A stretch of 6,306 nucleotides of DNA from contig LXTK01000019.1 in the NCBI GenBank assembly GCA_001643475.1, forward strand, positions 1 through 6,306, in the 5' to 3' direction. A model generated the notes under the pieces. It made no database searches, was not told where the DNA came from, and was given only the letters and a program-made list of their open reading frames with translations. Of the stretch, positions 5,452 to 6,306 are shown one piece after another. How positions within the stretch are numbered: position 1 is the stretch's first letter; each line of letters begins with the position of its first letter. The translations under genes were made by a program, and so were the position numbers. The DNA is from Proteobacteria bacterium SPGG2. Its GTDB lineage: Bacteria > Pseudomonadota > Gammaproteobacteria > Acidiferrobacterales > SPGG2.

Positions 5452-6306
5452 ATGAACACTCACCCCTTGAAGCGCTCCATCATTGTCGTCGCCTTTGCCG
5501 CCCTGCTTCCGATCGGCTGCTCGGTAAATGTGTCACCTGACAAACGCACCGAGCTCGACGATGAGATGCGGACACCACCACAGCAGCAAACAAACGCGCC
5601 CGAGTCAGCAGTGGTATTGCGCAAATCAAGTTGGTCGGCCACTCATCAAGAACAGGTCGCTACTACAGATAGCCCAGCACCTGCCGCTAAGCGAAAGAGC
5701 GACAAACGCTTGCATAGCCTCGTTGGCGTAGTCACGTCAGAAGAGACAATGCGTACACGTGACTTATCCTCTATACGGTATCCGCGTGAATCCATCGACC
5801 GCGAGACGTACAAACATTTCGACGACAACCCAGTTAAGCGCGTTGCCGAGCACCCAGTGTCGACTTTCAGCATCGATGTAGACACCGGCGCTTATGCTAA
5901 CGTACGCCGATTCCTACAGGCGGGTCGTTTACCACCCGGAGATGCGGTGCGGGTCGAAGAGCTAATTAATTACTTCTCCTATACCTACCCGCAACCGAAA
6001 GACCAGAGTCGCCCATTCCACGTCACCACCGAGATTGCGCCCGCGCTGTGGAACACTAAGCGCCACCTGTTACACATTGGTATTAAGGGCTATGACGTTC
6101 CAAAAGCGGACCTGCCACCCGCCAATCTTGTCTTTCTCGTCGATGTCTCGGGATCCATGCGCGCCCCTAACAAGCTTGAACTACTGAAGACATCCCTCAA
6201 GCTCCTAAGTCGGCAACTGCGAAGCGAAGATCGAATCTCGATCGTTGTCTATGCCGGTGCCTCCGGTGTTGTACTCGAACCTGTAGCCGGCAACGCCACC
6301 GCCAAA
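5452..6306 (+). CDS. VWA-domain (YfbK-type) probable lipoprotein, 3' end beyond window
   Basis: The open plus frame from ATG 5452 runs 285 codons to the right edge without a stop. Residues 1-23 look like a lipoprotein signal (HPLKR, then a hydrophobic core, then LLPIGC with Cys23). The -3 position is Pro, which departs from the usual Leu, so lipidation is likely but not certain. Residues about 24-105 are a polar Gln/Thr/Pro/Ser/Lys-rich, probably disordered stretch. A von Willebrand N-terminal domain follows at about 110-215, including TFSIDVDTGAYANVRRFL (138-155) and VRVEELINYFSY (167-178). The VWA domain starts near 224 and carries the metal-binding MIDAS motif DVSGS at 231-235. The full family usually continues with the rest of VWA and a C-terminal DUF3520-like domain, not seen here. 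The cellular role of the family is poorly known. It probably acts in the envelope as a metal-dependent binding protein. Close homologues are often called YfbK, but no symbol is assigned. Confidence 0.88.
   Translation, partial: MNTHPLKRSIIVVAFAALLPIGCSVNVSPDKRTELDDEMRTPPQQQTNAPESAVVLRKSSWSATHQEQVATTDSPAPAAKRKSDKRLHSLVGVVTSEETMRTRDLSSIRYPRESIDRETYKHFDDNPVKRVAEHPVSTFSIDVDTGAYANVRRFLQAGRLPPGDAVRVEELINYFSYTYPQPKDQSRPFHVTTEIAPALWNTKRHLLHIGIKGYDVPKADLPPANLVFLVDVSGSMRAPNKLELLKTSLKLLSRQLRSEDRISIVVYAGASGVVLEPVAGNATAK

Noticed and set aside
1..6306. Defence island, phage, transposon or CRISPR content
   Set aside because: Every sizeable stretch is covered by a recognised housekeeping gene. No direct repeat arrays, terminal inverted repeats, transposase or integrase motifs were seen.

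Overview
The window looks like a chromosomal housekeeping segment from a gammaproteobacterium or close relative. It is moderately GC-rich, densely packed and free of mobile elements, RNA genes and CRISPR arrays. The order amiB - tsaE - nnr, divergent from queG, with queG convergent on orn, matches the arrangement I recall around the E. coli orn / queG / nnr / tsaE / amiB / mutL locus. The protein sequences agree: Orn, QueG, Nnr, TsaE and the AMIN-amidase all carry their family motifs. The genus cannot be told from the sequence alone.

Layout. Positions 1-1259, minus strand: a cell-division N-acetylmuramoyl-L-alanine amidase (signal peptide, AMIN, Amidase_3, start of a LysM). Its 3' end lies beyond the left edge. 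Positions 1256-1711, minus: TsaE, the ATPase of the tRNA t6A system. Positions 1701-3200, minus: bifunctional NAD(P)H-hydrate epimerase/dehydratase. These three overlap one another (11 nt and 4 nt) and read as one operon in the order nnr-tsaE-amiB. An 87-nt gap then separates nnr from the divergent queG (3288-4361, plus), an epoxyqueuosine reductase. queG meets orn (4362-4925, minus, oligoribonuclease) with their stop codons abutting and no base between. A 74-nt divergent gap leads to phhB (5000-5332, plus), a pterin-4a-carbinolamine dehydratase. A 119-nt gap with notable inverted repeats precedes a VWA-domain envelope protein of the YfbK type (5452 to the right edge, plus, incomplete).

Functionally this is a mixed housekeeping set: two tRNA-modification proteins (TsaE for t6A37, QueG for queuosine at position 34), an RNA-degradation enzyme (Orn), two metabolite-repair or recycling enzymes (Nnr for damaged NAD(P)H, PhhB for hydroxypterin) and a septal wall hydrolase. 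I see no new multi-gene system here. The most unusual signal is non-coding. In the leader of the VWA gene, a nested inverted repeat (outer arms 5377-5389 and 5436-5448, inner hairpin 5396-5422) would bury the Shine-Dalgarno sequence in a stem, suggesting RNA-structure control of translation. The rest is well explained by known families.
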